A DNA stretch of 47,556 nucleotides from Ruminococcus sp. (GCA_022779485.1 JALFTC010000019.1:1-47556), one strand, 5' to 3'; shown: positions 31,210 to 39,839, counted from the stretch's first letter. Program-made: numbers and translations. The notes: generated from the sequence alone by a model not told the origin.

Positions 31210-32433
31210 TTATTTTTTATATTTTCCAACAATAACACTGCTGTTTTGTCCGCCAAAACCAAGAGAATTGCTCATTGCATAGTCAACATTTGTCTTTAGC
31301 GGTTCACCCTTAACCAGGTTCAAATCAATTTCTTCGTCAACTTGATTCAGGTTCAGTGTGTGAGGGATAACGCCCTCTGTTACAGCCTTGACACAGGTAA
31401 TGCACTCTGTAACACCGCCGGCACCCATCATATGACCTGTTGCACCCTTTGTGGAGGACACATATGGTCTGTGACTGCCAAACACATTGTTAATTGCAAT
31501 ACCTTCAACAATATCACCCTTATGGGTAGCTGTACCGTGAGCGTTGATATAGCCAATCTCGTCAGGTGAAATGCCGGCTTCTTCAATAGCACACTGCATT
31601 GCACGGATAGCACCCTTGCCCTCGGGGTGAGGTGCAGTGATGTGGTAGGCGTCACTTGTGTTGCCACAACCCTTTAATTCACAGATAATGTTGGCGCCTC
31701 TTGCAAGAGCGTGTTCCTCTGTTTCAAGGACAAGACATCCACCGCCTTCGCCGATTACAAAGCCGTCCCTTGTTGCGTCAAAAGGACGAGATGCAGTTTG
31801 TGCATTTTCGTTGTTCCTTGACAAAGCCTTGGCATTTGCAAGGGAATAAATAACGATTGGACAAAGCACACTTTCAGCACCTACTGCAAGCATTACATCA
31901 GCCTTGCCTGCCTGCATAAGCATTGCGGCTGTGTAAATTGCGTCACCGCCTGATGAACAGGCTGTATTAATTGTAAAAGACGGGCCTTGAATGTTGTGCA
32001 TAATAGCAATATGAGTTGCGGCAACATTGCCAAGGATTTTAGGGATAAACCTTGGACCAACCTTTTTGTGGGCAGCTCCTGTAAGAGCCTCCTGTGTATA
32101 TGCTGTGGTTGCAATACCGTTAAGTGCTGTACCCATAACAATACCTGTCCTTGTTGGCTCAATCTCCACACCGCTCATATTAAGGGCTTCTTCTGCTGCA
32201 ATGTAAGCATACTGCATAAATGGGTCTGTCTGACGCAAAATCTGCTTTGGAATGTAGTCAGCAGGGTTTAAGTTTCTGATTTCGCCTGCAAACTGCACAG
32301 CAAGCTCCGATGGGTCAAAAGAGGTTATCTTGTCAATACCGCTTTTACCGCTTAGAAGATTTTTCCAGTATTCATCCACGCCGATACCAATAGGAGTAAT
32401 AGCGCCCATACCCGTAATTACAATTTTTTTCAT
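31210..32433 (-). CDS. fabF: beta-ketoacyl-ACP synthase II (FabF-like)
   Basis: 407 aa thiolase-fold condensing enzyme. The active-site nucleophile lies in NTACSSGGDAI (Cys ~163), and the two catalytic histidines in HGTATHKGD (~300) and KGATGHMMGAGG (~336). The N-terminal KKIVITGMGAITPIG is typical of KAS II. It condenses malonyl-ACP with an acyl-ACP. It is not in a normal fab operon: no ACP, FabD, FabG or FabZ genes flank it. Instead it heads an operon with an acyl-CoA ligase and a thioesterase, divergent from a LysR regulator. It may thus be a specialised KAS making a particular 3-oxoacyl product rather than the housekeeping FabF. A stem at 31157-31185 lies in the 134-bp gap before the next gene. 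Confidence 0.9.
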   Translation of the reverse strand: MKKIVITGMGAITPIGIGVDEYWKNLLSGKSGIDKITSFDPSELAVQFAGEIRNLNPADYIPKQILRQTDPFMQYAYIAAEEALNMSGVEIEPTRTGIVMGTALNGIATTAYTQEALTGAAHKKVGPRFIPKILGNVAATHIAIMHNIQGPSFTINTACSSGGDAIYTAAMLMQAGKADVMLAVGAESVLCPIVIYSLANAKALSRNNENAQTASRPFDATRDGFVIGEGGGCLVLETEEHALARGANIICELKGCGNTSDAYHITAPHPEGKGAIRAMQCAIEEAGISPDEIGYINAHGTATHKGDIVEGIAINNVFGSHRPYVSSTKGATGHMMGAGGVTECITCVKAVTEGVIPHTLNLNQVDEEIDLNLVKGEPLKTNVDYAMSNSLGFGGQNSSVIVGKYKK

Positions 32434-32751
32434 TTTTGAAAGTCCTTTCAGTTACATAAATAGTCAAAACACGTCTGCCTTGACTGAAAGCATAAAATTT
32501 TTACAAATCACAAACTAATAAAATTTCTTAAGTGTTTGATTTGAGGTAAAGTTTCCCCTTTTTCAGCTTACAATAGAATTATATCAAAGCAAGAAATATT
32601 TGGCAATAACCGTGATAATGCTAAATATCCATTTTTAACATTACTTAATGTATTTAATGCATTAATATCGCAGATTTTTCCTAAAAAGAATTATATTTTA
32701 ACTAAATGTGGTAAAGTAATATATACATAAGTCATAAAGCAGGAGGACGCT
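32434..32751. promoter_or_regulatory. divergent regulatory region between fabF and the LysR gene
   Basis: 318 bp without a gene. It contains a perfect 12-bp palindrome TTAATGCATTAA (32654-32665) preceded by TTACTTAATG, a plausible LysR-type operator (T-N11-A dyads). The fabF ribosome binding site is GAAAGGAC; the LysR one is AGGAGGAC. No clear sigma-A consensus was found for either gene. Confidence 0.4.
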
Positions 32752-33639
32752 ATGGATATAAACATCATAAAATACTTTGTCAGCGTAGCACAAACCTTGA
32801 ATTTTTCCGAGGCGGCAAGGCAGAATTTTGTATCTCAAAGTACCGTTTCACGAGGAATTATCGAGATGGAAAAGGAGTTTGGGGCAAACCTTTTTACAAG
32901 AACAAAGAGGAATGTAATGCTCACCGCAGAGGGCAAGGCATTGCTGCCATACGCAATGGAAATTATTGATAACCTAAACTCCGCCACCTTTATTATAGAC
33001 AAACTTCAGCGTGGAATTGACGGAAAAATCACCATCGGCTATGACGAAACCTGCGGTCCTATTATCTCCCGATACCTAAGTGAATTTGTAAAAAAGTACC
33101 CTGACATCACAGTTGACATCAGGAAAATTGAGCCAAGTGAGGAGATACTGGCACTGGAAAATAACGAATATGACATTGTGTTTATGCTTAGAGATATGAT
33201 GCCGGACTCCATTGATGTGGAGCATCTTGACGCCTTTGATGACAGTATGTCAATAATCTGCCGAAAGGGGTTAATCCCCGGAGGAGGCATTGACTTTGAC
33301 TGCCTGCACAACACAGGGGTTGTACTGCTGTCCGAGGGTGAAAGTCCGATACTTTATATGGAAATTCTTGACCTATTCAGAACCTACAATATCATTCCAA
33401 AAATTGTAAACAGGTATGACAATATTCGCTCCGTAATCACCGCTGTATCGGCAGGAATAGGCTTTTCTATTTTGCCCACAACACTTTGTCGTTCAATGCA
33501 AAACGGTCAATTTGACATACACAGAATTAACGGAATAGACACCACCATTTCCTACATTATGGCTTGGAACAGAACAATGAGAAATCCGGGAACACAGCTT
33601 TTTATAAAAGAGGCTTCAAATGTGAAAATAGAGAAATGA
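32752..33639 (+). CDS. LysR-family transcriptional regulator
   Basis: 295 aa. An N-terminal winged helix-turn-helix (about residues 3-62: IKYFVSVAQTLNFSEAARQ, then VSQSTVSRGIIEMEKEFG) is followed by a linker helix and a periplasmic-binding-protein-like effector domain (~90-290). The DNA-reading helix has SQSTVSR where SQPALS is common. It is divergent from the fabF/ligase/thioesterase operon, the classical layout for a LysR protein controlling its neighbour, with an acyl-CoA or related ligand a reasonable guess. AGGAGG ribosome binding site; followed by a strong terminator. Confidence 0.92.
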   Translation: MDINIIKYFVSVAQTLNFSEAARQNFVSQSTVSRGIIEMEKEFGANLFTRTKRNVMLTAEGKALLPYAMEIIDNLNSATFIIDKLQRGIDGKITIGYDETCGPIISRYLSEFVKKYPDITVDIRKIEPSEEILALENNEYDIVFMLRDMMPDSIDVEHLDAFDDSMSIICRKGLIPGGGIDFDCLHNTGVVLLSEGESPILYMEILDLFRTYNIIPKIVNRYDNIRSVITAVSAGIGFSILPTTLCRSMQNGQFDIHRINGIDTTISYIMAWNRTMRNPGTQLFIKEASNVKIEK

Positions 33640-33676
33640 TACAAAAAAATAATCTACAATAATATCCAAAAAAAAT

Positions 33677-33711
33677 CCCCCACAGGTTGGTTGCTCACCT
33701 AACCTGTGGGG
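33677..33711 (+). terminator. bidirectional terminator after the LysR gene
   Basis: Perfect 11-bp stem CCCCACAGGTT / AACCTGTGGGG with T-rich tails on both sides (GTTTTTTA on +, ATTTTTTTTGG on -). It serves the LysR gene and the convergent glycosyltransferase operon. Confidence 0.85.
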
Positions 33712-33787
33712 AACTGTTTTTTAGGAAAAACTGAATAATATTCTGCCGTTGTCAAGGGCTTGACTCTTCAACAAATATGTTATTACA

Positions 33788-34729
33788 CTATTTTAACTGT
33801 TCTTCAACTATAAATCTCGGTCTGTTTTTAGTTTCCATATAGATTTTTCCTATGTATTCACCAACAACACCGATTGCCAGAATTTGCAAACCGCCGATTG
33901 CCCAAATTGAAACGGTCATTGAAGTCCAGCCTGAAACTGTGTTGCCGATTACCCACATAACAAAGCTGTAAATCAGCATAATTATGCTAATGCAAAATAC
34001 GATTACACCAAGGGCTGTAATCATTCTGATAGGCTTCATAGAAAGGCTTGTTACACCATCCCAAGCAAGACCAAGCATTTTCTTAAGGGGATATTTGCTT
34101 TCCCCTGCAAGTCGTTCGCTTCTCTCGTATTCAACAACAGAGGATTTGTAGCCTACAAGGGGTACAAGACCTCTTAAAAACAGGTTTACCTCTTTAAACT
34201 CTGCAAGGGCATTTAGGGCTCTTCTGCTCATAAGGCGAAAATCGGCGTGATTATAAACCACCTCTGCACCCAAAGCAGACAAAATCTTGTAAAAGCCCTG
34301 TGCTGTCATTCTCTTAAAGGCTGTGTCTGTTGCCCTTTTACTGCGGACGCCATAGACAATTTCACTTCCGTTTTCAAAATCCTCAAGCATTTTATCAAAG
34401 GCATTTATGTCGTCCTGCAAATCGGCGTCAATGGAAATTACGCAGTCACAGTCATCCTTAATTGTCATAAGACCGCCCAAAAGTGCATTTTGATGACCTC
34501 TGTTTCTGCTCATTTTAATTCCGTTTACATATTTGTTGGTTTTGTAAAGACCTGAAATTATCTCCCATGTCCTATCCTTACTGCCGTCGTCAATGTAAAC
34601 GATTTTGCTGTCGTCAGTAATTTTTCCCTCTAATATAAGTTGGTCGTACTTTTTTGTCAGCTTTTCCGTTGTGTCAAAAAGCACTTCCTCCTCATTATAA
34701 CAGGGAACCGCCAAATATAACTTAACCAC
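33788..34729 (-). CDS. GtrB-like membrane glycosyltransferase, family 2
   Basis: 313 aa. An N-terminal GT-A catalytic domain (1-~225) shows YLAVPCYNEEE, VYIDDGSKD and the metal-binding ISIDADLQDD. Two C-terminal transmembrane helices follow (about 235-260 and 272-295), the DPM1/GtrB/CsbB layout. Such enzymes load a sugar from UDP- or GDP-sugar onto undecaprenyl phosphate at the cytoplasmic face for later transfer to wall polymers. It is the last gene of the trkH-trkA operon (17-bp gap after trkA), an unusual partner for K+ uptake; co-expression may be incidental. No flippase or polymer-transfer gene is adjacent. Confidence 0.9.
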   Translation of the reverse strand: MVKLYLAVPCYNEEEVLFDTTEKLTKKYDQLILEGKITDDSKIVYIDDGSKDRTWEIISGLYKTNKYVNGIKMSRNRGHQNALLGGLMTIKDDCDCVISIDADLQDDINAFDKMLEDFENGSEIVYGVRSKRATDTAFKRMTAQGFYKILSALGAEVVYNHADFRLMSRRALNALAEFKEVNLFLRGLVPLVGYKSSVVEYERSERLAGESKYPLKKMLGLAWDGVTSLSMKPIRMITALGVIVFCISIIMLIYSFVMWVIGNTVSGWTSMTVSIWAIGGLQILAIGVVGEYIGKIYMETKNRPRFIVEEQLK

Positions 34730-34746
34730 TATACCATATCCTTTCG

Positions 34747-35397
34747 TCAGTTCTTCTTTATCAGCAAATCTATATCCTCGTTTTTACCCATCATAAGCAA
34801 TGTTTCTTCCTTTTTAAACACATGGTCGGGAGATGGCATAGGATACAAAGTATCGTTTTCCTTTACCGCCAAAATCGAAACCCTGTGTTTGTTGCGAACA
34901 TCAATGCCTACAATGGTCTTGCCAACCCAAGATTTTGGTGTGAGAACCTCATATATGCTGTATTCCGGTGTAAGCTCGATGTAGTCAAAAACATTTTTTG
35001 CACCATACTTTATAGCCAATTTTTCTGCTATTTCCCTCTCACCGTACACAACATGGTCAGCACCGTTCCTAAGCAAAAGCTTTTTGTGCACCTGTCTTGT
35101 TGCCCTTGCAAGAATGAACTTTGCACCGTAGTCCTTTAGCAAAACCACAGTTTCCAAAGCCTCTTGAAAGTTGTCGCCAATGGCAACAACACAAATATCA
35201 AAATTCTCTACACCCAAGGATTCGATAAACTGCTCCTGAGTGGAGTCGCCTATTTGAATGTTTCTGACAAATGGCAAAGCACTCTCTGCTCTCTCCTTGG
35301 AGGAATCTATGGCGAGGACATCATTTCCCTCTTCAATAAACTTAGCAGCCATATGCCTGCCAAATCTGCCTAAACCAATAATCAAAATATCTTTCAT
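34747..35397 (-). CDS. trkA: TrkA/KtrA-type K+ channel regulatory subunit
   Basis: 216 aa from the ATG at 35397, where the protein starts MKDILIIGLGRFG. An ATG four codons upstream overlaps the ribosome binding site. The N-terminal RCK/Rossmann domain has the GLGRFGRHMA dinucleotide motif and an acidic LAIDSSKE end of strand 2. The C-terminal TrkA_C domain starts near residue 140 (TPEYSIYEV). It binds nucleotides (ATP/ADP or NAD(H)) and forms an octameric ring gating the TrkH/KtrB pore at the inner membrane face. It lies directly downstream of trkH in an operon. A single RCK unit makes it Ktr-like rather than the double-RCK E. coli TrkA. Confidence 0.93.
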   Translation of the reverse strand: MKDILIIGLGRFGRHMAAKFIEEGNDVLAIDSSKERAESALPFVRNIQIGDSTQEQFIESLGVENFDICVVAIGDNFQEALETVVLLKDYGAKFILARATRQVHKKLLLRNGADHVVYGEREIAEKLAIKYGAKNVFDYIELTPEYSIYEVLTPKSWVGKTIVGIDVRNKHRVSILAVKENDTLYPMPSPDHVFKKEETLLMMGKNEDIDLLIKKN

Positions 35398-35468
35398 AAT
35401 TGTGACCATTCCTTTATAAAGACAAAAAGTGAACTTCTTCCCTATTCACTATTACCTATTACCTAAAA

Positions 35469-36800
35469 TCATCCTACCCTGACTTCCTCGTTTGGCAATC
35501 TTGATACATTGGAGAACTTGTCCGGTGAAAATGCCATAAAAATTGTAAGAGGACCAACACGACCTGCGTACATAAGTCCCATAAGAATAAGCTTGCTTAC
35601 AACTCCTAAATCCGAGGTCAAATCAAGGGACAGACCAACCGTTGCCAATGCTGAGGAGGACTCAAACATTGCAGAAAGCATAGGGATATTTTCTACTCTG
35701 GAAATGGCAATAGCACTTCCTGTTGTTAGTATTACATAAATTACAAATATTGTCAATACTGTCTTAACCACAGGTGCCGGAACACTTCTGCCAAAGCACT
35801 CAACATCTGTTTTCTTTCTTACCGTACTAATGAGGTTAAAGAAGAGTATTCCCAAGGTTGTTGTCTTAAAGCCACCGGCAGTTGAGCCGGGAGAACCGCC
35901 CACAAGCATAAGAAGAATAATTATCATCTGCGAGGCTTGTGTCATATCGGCAATGTTTACCGACTCAAAGCCTGCTGTCCTTGCAGTTACAGACTGGAAC
36001 AGAGAAAGGAGCACCTTTTTGCCAAAGCTCATTCCCTGAAAAGCCTTTGTTTCAAGGAGGAAAATAAATACTGCACCAAACAGAATAAGGAAAAGTGAAA
36101 CTGTCACTACTATCTTGGTGTGCAGTCGCATAAGCTTAAACTTGAATTTGCTCTGCCACAAATCCACCCAAACAAAAAATCCTAAACCGCCTATAATTAT
36201 AAGTAGCATTGTGACTATGTTAAAATATATGTTCCCTTGAACAGAGATTAAAGATTCCTCGCCTGTTATCCCCATAAGGTCGAATCCGGCATTACAAAAT
36301 GCCGAAACAGAGTGGAACACGCTAAAGTAAATGCCCCTTAATGCACCAAGTATAGGAACATAAAAAAAGCTGTACGCCAAAGCACCTAAGGCCTCAAAGG
36401 CAAGAGTGCCAAAGACAATCACCTTTGTTAGGGACACAATTTCTCCTATTGTAGGGGCAGACACCGACTGTTGCATAAGGGTTCTGTTGGTAATGCTTAG
36501 CTTTTTCCTAAGAACAGTCACCAGGGTAACTGCAAAGGTCATAAAACCTACTCCGCCAATTTGAATAAGGCACAAAATTACAATTTGCCCAAAAAGGCTC
36601 CAATATTCATATGTGTTAAAAACAGAAAGACCTGTTACACAGGTTGCAGAGGTTGCTGTAAAACAAGCATCTAAAAAATTGGTGGCACTTCCCGTTCTGG
36701 ATGAAACAGGAAGAGTTAGCAAAACTCCGCCAATTATTATTATAAGAAAATAAACTATTGCAAAAATTTTGGTAGCACTTAGCCTTTTCAATAAATTCAC
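35469..36800 (-). CDS. trkH: TrkH/KtrB-type K+ uptake pore
   Basis: 443 aa, about ten membrane segments in four M1-P-M2 repeats. The selectivity-filter-like turns are visible as TCVTGLS near residue 55, CNAGFDLMG, TARTAGFESVN and SALATVGLS. A short C-terminal tail (RLPNEEVRVG) matches KtrB. It imports K+ (or Na+-coupled K+) and is gated by the TrkA protein encoded downstream. SD GGGGTG lies 7 nt before ATG. No obvious c-di-AMP or K+ riboswitch was seen in the 180 bp upstream, which instead hold a deleted MITE copy. Confidence 0.93.
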   Translation of the reverse strand: MNLLKRLSATKIFAIVYFLIIIIGGVLLTLPVSSRTGSATNFLDACFTATSATCVTGLSVFNTYEYWSLFGQIVILCLIQIGGVGFMTFAVTLVTVLRKKLSITNRTLMQQSVSAPTIGEIVSLTKVIVFGTLAFEALGALAYSFFYVPILGALRGIYFSVFHSVSAFCNAGFDLMGITGEESLISVQGNIYFNIVTMLLIIIGGLGFFVWVDLWQSKFKFKLMRLHTKIVVTVSLFLILFGAVFIFLLETKAFQGMSFGKKVLLSLFQSVTARTAGFESVNIADMTQASQMIIILLMLVGGSPGSTAGGFKTTTLGILFFNLISTVRKKTDVECFGRSVPAPVVKTVLTIFVIYVILTTGSAIAISRVENIPMLSAMFESSSALATVGLSLDLTSDLGVVSKLILMGLMYAGRVGPLTIFMAFSPDKFSNVSRLPNEEVRVG

Positions 36801-36905
36801 CCCATTTTCAAAATTATATCACTTAACTACTGTAAAATCAATTACATAAAAATTATTTATGTTAATACATTCTATTTTGAAATGAATTATGGTATAATTG
36901 TTTTG

Positions 36906-36960
36906 GGAAAAACTGATTAATTCATTTGCTCATATGCAAACAAGTTTAGTCAGTGTTTTT
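36906..36960. mobile_element. deletion derivative of the MITE family
   Basis: About 55 bp joining a left end (GGAAAAACTGATTAATTCATTTG) to the right part (CATATGCAAACAAG then TTTAGTCAGTGTTTTT). The internal ~105 bp are missing. It sits 22 bp upstream of the CBS gene start, where it could affect transcription. Confidence 0.6.
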
Positions 36961-36981
36961 ATGATATGATTGGAGGCAACA

Positions 36982-37392
36982 ATGAATATACCGTCACTAC
37001 TTATACCAAAGGCAAATGTTGAGTATTTACACAGCAAGGATTCTATTGAATTTGCTCTTTCAATATTCAGACAAAATTCCTACCAGGCTGTGCCTGTTAT
37101 AAATACTGAGGGAGTTTACAGAGGAACTGTCACCGAGGGTGACTTCCTGTATTTCCTGATGGATAACCCAAATGCCGACTTAAAAAAGGTTAAGGTTAGG
37201 AATATCCTTAGAGAAGGCTACTACGATTCCGTAAAAATAACCGCAAGTATAGACAAACTCCTTATAAAGAGCCTTGACCAAAACTTTGTTCCTGTTACCG
37301 ACGACAGAAATGTTTTTGTTGGTATTGTAACAAGGAAAGTGATTTTTAAGGAAATTTACGAGGCACAGCTAAAGGAAAAATACGGTAGATAA
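36982..37392 (+). CDS. CBS-domain pair protein
   Basis: 136 aa from the ATG at 36982, preceded by GGAGG; a TTG four codons upstream overlaps that site. Two CBS motifs fill the protein: FALSIFRQNSYQAVPVINTEGVYRGTVTEGDFL (about 22-55) and LLIKSLDQNFVPVTDDRNVFVGIVTRK (about 95-122). Stand-alone CBS pairs bind adenine nucleotides or c-di-AMP and act as ligand sensors. It is divergent from trkH and ends 44 bp before MITE copy 2. A link to K+ control is possible by position only. Confidence 0.87.
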   Translation: MNIPSLLIPKANVEYLHSKDSIEFALSIFRQNSYQAVPVINTEGVYRGTVTEGDFLYFLMDNPNADLKKVKVRNILREGYYDSVKITASIDKLLIKSLDQNFVPVTDDRNVFVGIVTRKVIFKEIYEAQLKEKYGR

Positions 37393-37435
37393 CTGATTTT
37401 AAATGCAAAATGCAAAATGCATAATGCAGAATTAA

Positions 37436-37594
37436 GGAAACACTGATTAAATCATTTGCACATATTGTGCAGTCAGATTTTTTGTCGATTAGTTCAAAAA
37501 AACGCAGGAATGCTGACGCATTGCGAGGATTTTTTGGGCTAATCGGCGAAAAATATGCAAACAAGATGTGTGAAGTGATTTATTCAGTGTTTCC
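37436..37594. mobile_element. 159-bp MITE-like element, copy 2
   Basis: Same length and termini as 28814-28972, here flanked on both sides by TTAA, a candidate target-site duplication. It holds the same internal hairpin (GATTAGTTCAAAAAA ... TTTTTTGGGCTAATC). Inserted between the CBS gene and a bidirectional terminator. A run of ATGCAAA-like units (37401-37428) lies just left of it. Confidence 0.85.
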
Positions 37595-37605
37595 TTAAGT
37601 TAAAA

Positions 37606-37640
37606 AGTCCGTTGCAAATTTTGGTAATTTGCAACGGACT
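37606..37640 (-). terminator. bidirectional terminator
   Basis: Perfect 15-bp stem AGTCCGTTGCAAATT / AATTTGCAACGGACT with a 5-nt loop. T-rich on both sides (TTTTTAACTT on -, CATTTTTATTTTTT on +). It ends the mfd-side operon and the CBS transcript. Confidence 0.9.
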
Positions 37641-37645
37641 CATTT

Positions 37646-38560
37646 TTATTTTTTGTATTTATTTGGAATGATTATCTCCGCAGTATCCTGCTTTGCTCGT
37701 TTCTTAACAATCTTTTCCTGTTCTGCGTCACCAAAGTCGTCACCGTAGTCACTTTTGCTCCTTTGTGAGCGTGGGACATAATATCCGTCCTCGTCTGCAA
37801 TGACTGAGGCGTGGGAATGTTTTGTTGATGACTTAGGATTTGCCTTAGCTTTATTTTTTTTCTTTGGAGCATAGCCCATTTTCTTTTTTCTTGTGAAAAC
37901 AATAAACAGGATTATGCAAACAACTGCTAAGATAAAGCAAATAATTGCGGCGGTCATAGCCCAGTTAAGGCTGTTAAGGAAAGCCTGAAAACCTGTTGCC
38001 TTGTCGCTGTTTTTGATGTAATCAAAGGGGCTGGAATCCTCTTCGTCGTTTTCCTTGGTTTGAGCCAATTTTTCGGCAATTTTCTTCCAGTTACTCTTGC
38101 TGAGCTCTGTGTCGTCAATCTCTCTTCCGCTGTTGTAAAGGGAAGAAGTGTTGTCTGTGGGACTTGTGGACTCAGTATCGTAATATTCCTCTTGATTTTC
38201 GTATTCAGTTACAGGCTCCTGATAAAAGCTGTAGTTTTCAACCTCATTGTTATAGTCATTGTATTCATTTTCCGGAACATAAGTTTCCTGTGGTGCCTGG
38301 GTATATACAGGTGGTTCTGTGTATTCGGGTTCCGTTGCCTGGGTATAAACAGGTGGCGCTGTGGTATAAACAGGCTCAGTTGCCTGAGTATAAACAGGTG
38401 GTGCTGTTGTATAAATAACAGGCGGATCGGTTACCTCCTCCTGGGGAGGGTCAACCACAATATCCTCAGCCGAAACCATAATTACGGATACAGCCATCAG
38501 CATTATTGCAACCCCTGTTACTCCCAATATACTTAACAATTTTTTACATTTTCTTAGCAT
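37646..38560 (-). CDS. membrane protein with Pro/Thr/Tyr repeat stalk
   Basis: 304 aa. A signal peptide or first anchor (1-33) is followed by a low-complexity extracytoplasmic stalk with repeats of VYTTAPPVYTQATEP (about residues 48-92). An acidic Tyr/Glu/Asn-rich region (95-165), one transmembrane helix (about 203-225, AAIICFILAVVCIILFIVF) and a basic cytoplasmic tail (KKKMGYAPKKKNKAK...) follow. No enzymatic motif was found. It resembles wall-spanning stalk proteins. The repeat number is likely to vary between strains. It is the last gene after mfd and the PrsA-like gene, with a strong terminator 6 bp past the stop. Confidence 0.75.
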   Translation of the reverse strand: MLRKCKKLLSILGVTGVAIMLMAVSVIMVSAEDIVVDPPQEEVTDPPVIYTTAPPVYTQATEPVYTTAPPVYTQATEPEYTEPPVYTQAPQETYVPENEYNDYNNEVENYSFYQEPVTEYENQEEYYDTESTSPTDNTSSLYNSGREIDDTELSKSNWKKIAEKLAQTKENDEEDSSPFDYIKNSDKATGFQAFLNSLNWAMTAAIICFILAVVCIILFIVFTRKKKMGYAPKKKNKAKANPKSSTKHSHASVIADEDGYYVPRSQRSKSDYGDDFGDAEQEKIVKKRAKQDTAEIIIPNKYKK

Positions 38561-38596
38561 AATGGGGCTCCTTATCTACAGTTAATCGTTAAACGC

Positions 38597-39799
38597 TTAT
38601 TGTGCCGGTTCAGTAGTTGAGGTTTCCTCAGGCTCTTCCCAGAACATATCCGGGTCATACTTATCAACTACGGAAGAATTAACCTCGCACTTAAGTGCCT
38701 TTGCCTCTTTGTTGATATAATCGCTAAACTCGTCCTTCTTCATATTCTGAAGAACACTCTTTCTTGTTGAGTCGTCCTTTGTGAGATATTCCTTTTCGCC
38801 GTCCTTTGCGTTCAGCTTTTGAACAACATAAACAGTTTTGGAATCCTTCTCACCGATGGTAACAGCCTTTGCCTCGCCGGTCTTAAGCTTAACAATCTCT
38901 TTGGCAACATCTTCGCCAATATTTGATGCGTCTAAATTGTCCTTATCAAGTAGTTCGCAACCCTTTTGTACTGTGTCGGCAGCCTTAGCGTCACTCTTTG
39001 TAGCCTTTAAGTACTTTTCGCACTGGTCGTCAATAGCACTTCCGCCGTTTATTGCCTTTACATAGCTGTCAGCCTGATTTGTAAGGTTCTTCTGCTTCTT
39101 TGAGCTGTAAGCCTTTGATGTCTGCTGACCTGCATCATCAGTTGTCTGCTCATACAGAGGAATTGTAAAGTATGTGTAATATGTGTAGTTGTCGTCAAAA
39201 TACTTCTTTAGATCCTTGTCGGAAACTTCCTTTTCGCCGTCCTTGTCGTAAATAAGGTCAAAGAGCTTTTGCTGTTTTTCCGGTGTTATATACTGGAGCT
39301 CACAGTAGCTGTCCTGAGAAATTCCGTATGGTTCAAGGAGTTCCTGTTCAGGAGTTGTACCGTAACCCATCTGGCTGTAATAGCTGTACATATAGCCAAG
39401 CTCCCAGTCCTGAGTTGCCTGGTCTTTGTAGGAAGCCTCGTCAACAGTAGCATTTCTCTCATCAACAGCCTTGTCAATGAACAAGGACTGTCTTACTGTA
39501 AGGTCAGCCTTTTCCTTAATCCAGTCGGAGGCAACAGCCTCTTTACCGTCGTCGTCCTTAATCTTAAGATCCAAAAAGCTTTCATTCTCTTTGTAGCCAT
39601 CGGCTTTTTCGGCAAAAGTCTTTGCCTGATTGTAGGCATTGTACATAGCATAGATATACACACCTATTGCCTTTTCATTATCGCCGTCTTTGTAAGCCCA
39701 CTGGGCTTTTGTGCTTATTGGAGTACAGGCTGCCATAGAAATCATCATTGCTCCTGCAACTGTACCTGCCATAATTTTTTTAATGTTCTTAAACTTCAT
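38597..39799 (-). CDS. PrsA/SurA-like lipoprotein (putative foldase)
   Basis: 400 aa from the ATG at 39799 (AGG ribosome binding site region GGCAGGT). An ATG 11 codons upstream adds a non-signal-like stretch. Signal peptide with lipobox ISMAAC, so it is membrane-anchored on the outside. The mature part is helical and lysine-rich with a SurA-N-like pattern (about 40-190) and a C-terminal half (~290-385). A classical parvulin PPIase domain is not clearly visible, so catalytic activity is doubtful. The position just downstream of mfd, as in many clostridial glmU/prs-pth-mfd-prsA clusters, supports the call. The C-terminal tail is acidic and Thr-rich. Confidence 0.6.
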   Translation of the reverse strand: MKFKNIKKIMAGTVAGAMMISMAACTPISTKAQWAYKDGDNEKAIGVYIYAMYNAYNQAKTFAEKADGYKENESFLDLKIKDDDGKEAVASDWIKEKADLTVRQSLFIDKAVDERNATVDEASYKDQATQDWELGYMYSYYSQMGYGTTPEQELLEPYGISQDSYCELQYITPEKQQKLFDLIYDKDGEKEVSDKDLKKYFDDNYTYYTYFTIPLYEQTTDDAGQQTSKAYSSKKQKNLTNQADSYVKAINGGSAIDDQCEKYLKATKSDAKAADTVQKGCELLDKDNLDASNIGEDVAKEIVKLKTGEAKAVTIGEKDSKTVYVVQKLNAKDGEKEYLTKDDSTRKSVLQNMKKDEFSDYINKEAKALKCEVNSSVVDKYDPDMFWEEPEETSTTEPAQ

Positions 39800-39839
39800 T
39801 TCATTATACCTGCCTTTAGGATAATATAACATAAGATGT

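Noticed and set aside
33724..33739. GGAAAAACTGAATAAT resembling a MITE terminus
   Set aside because: Only one end is present, with no second terminus or internal sequence nearby, so chance or an unrecoverable remnant.
37401..37428. Short ATGCAAA-like tandem run
   Set aside because: Imperfect 8-10-bp A/T-rich repeats beside the MITE, common as low-complexity sequence; no CRISPR-like spacing.
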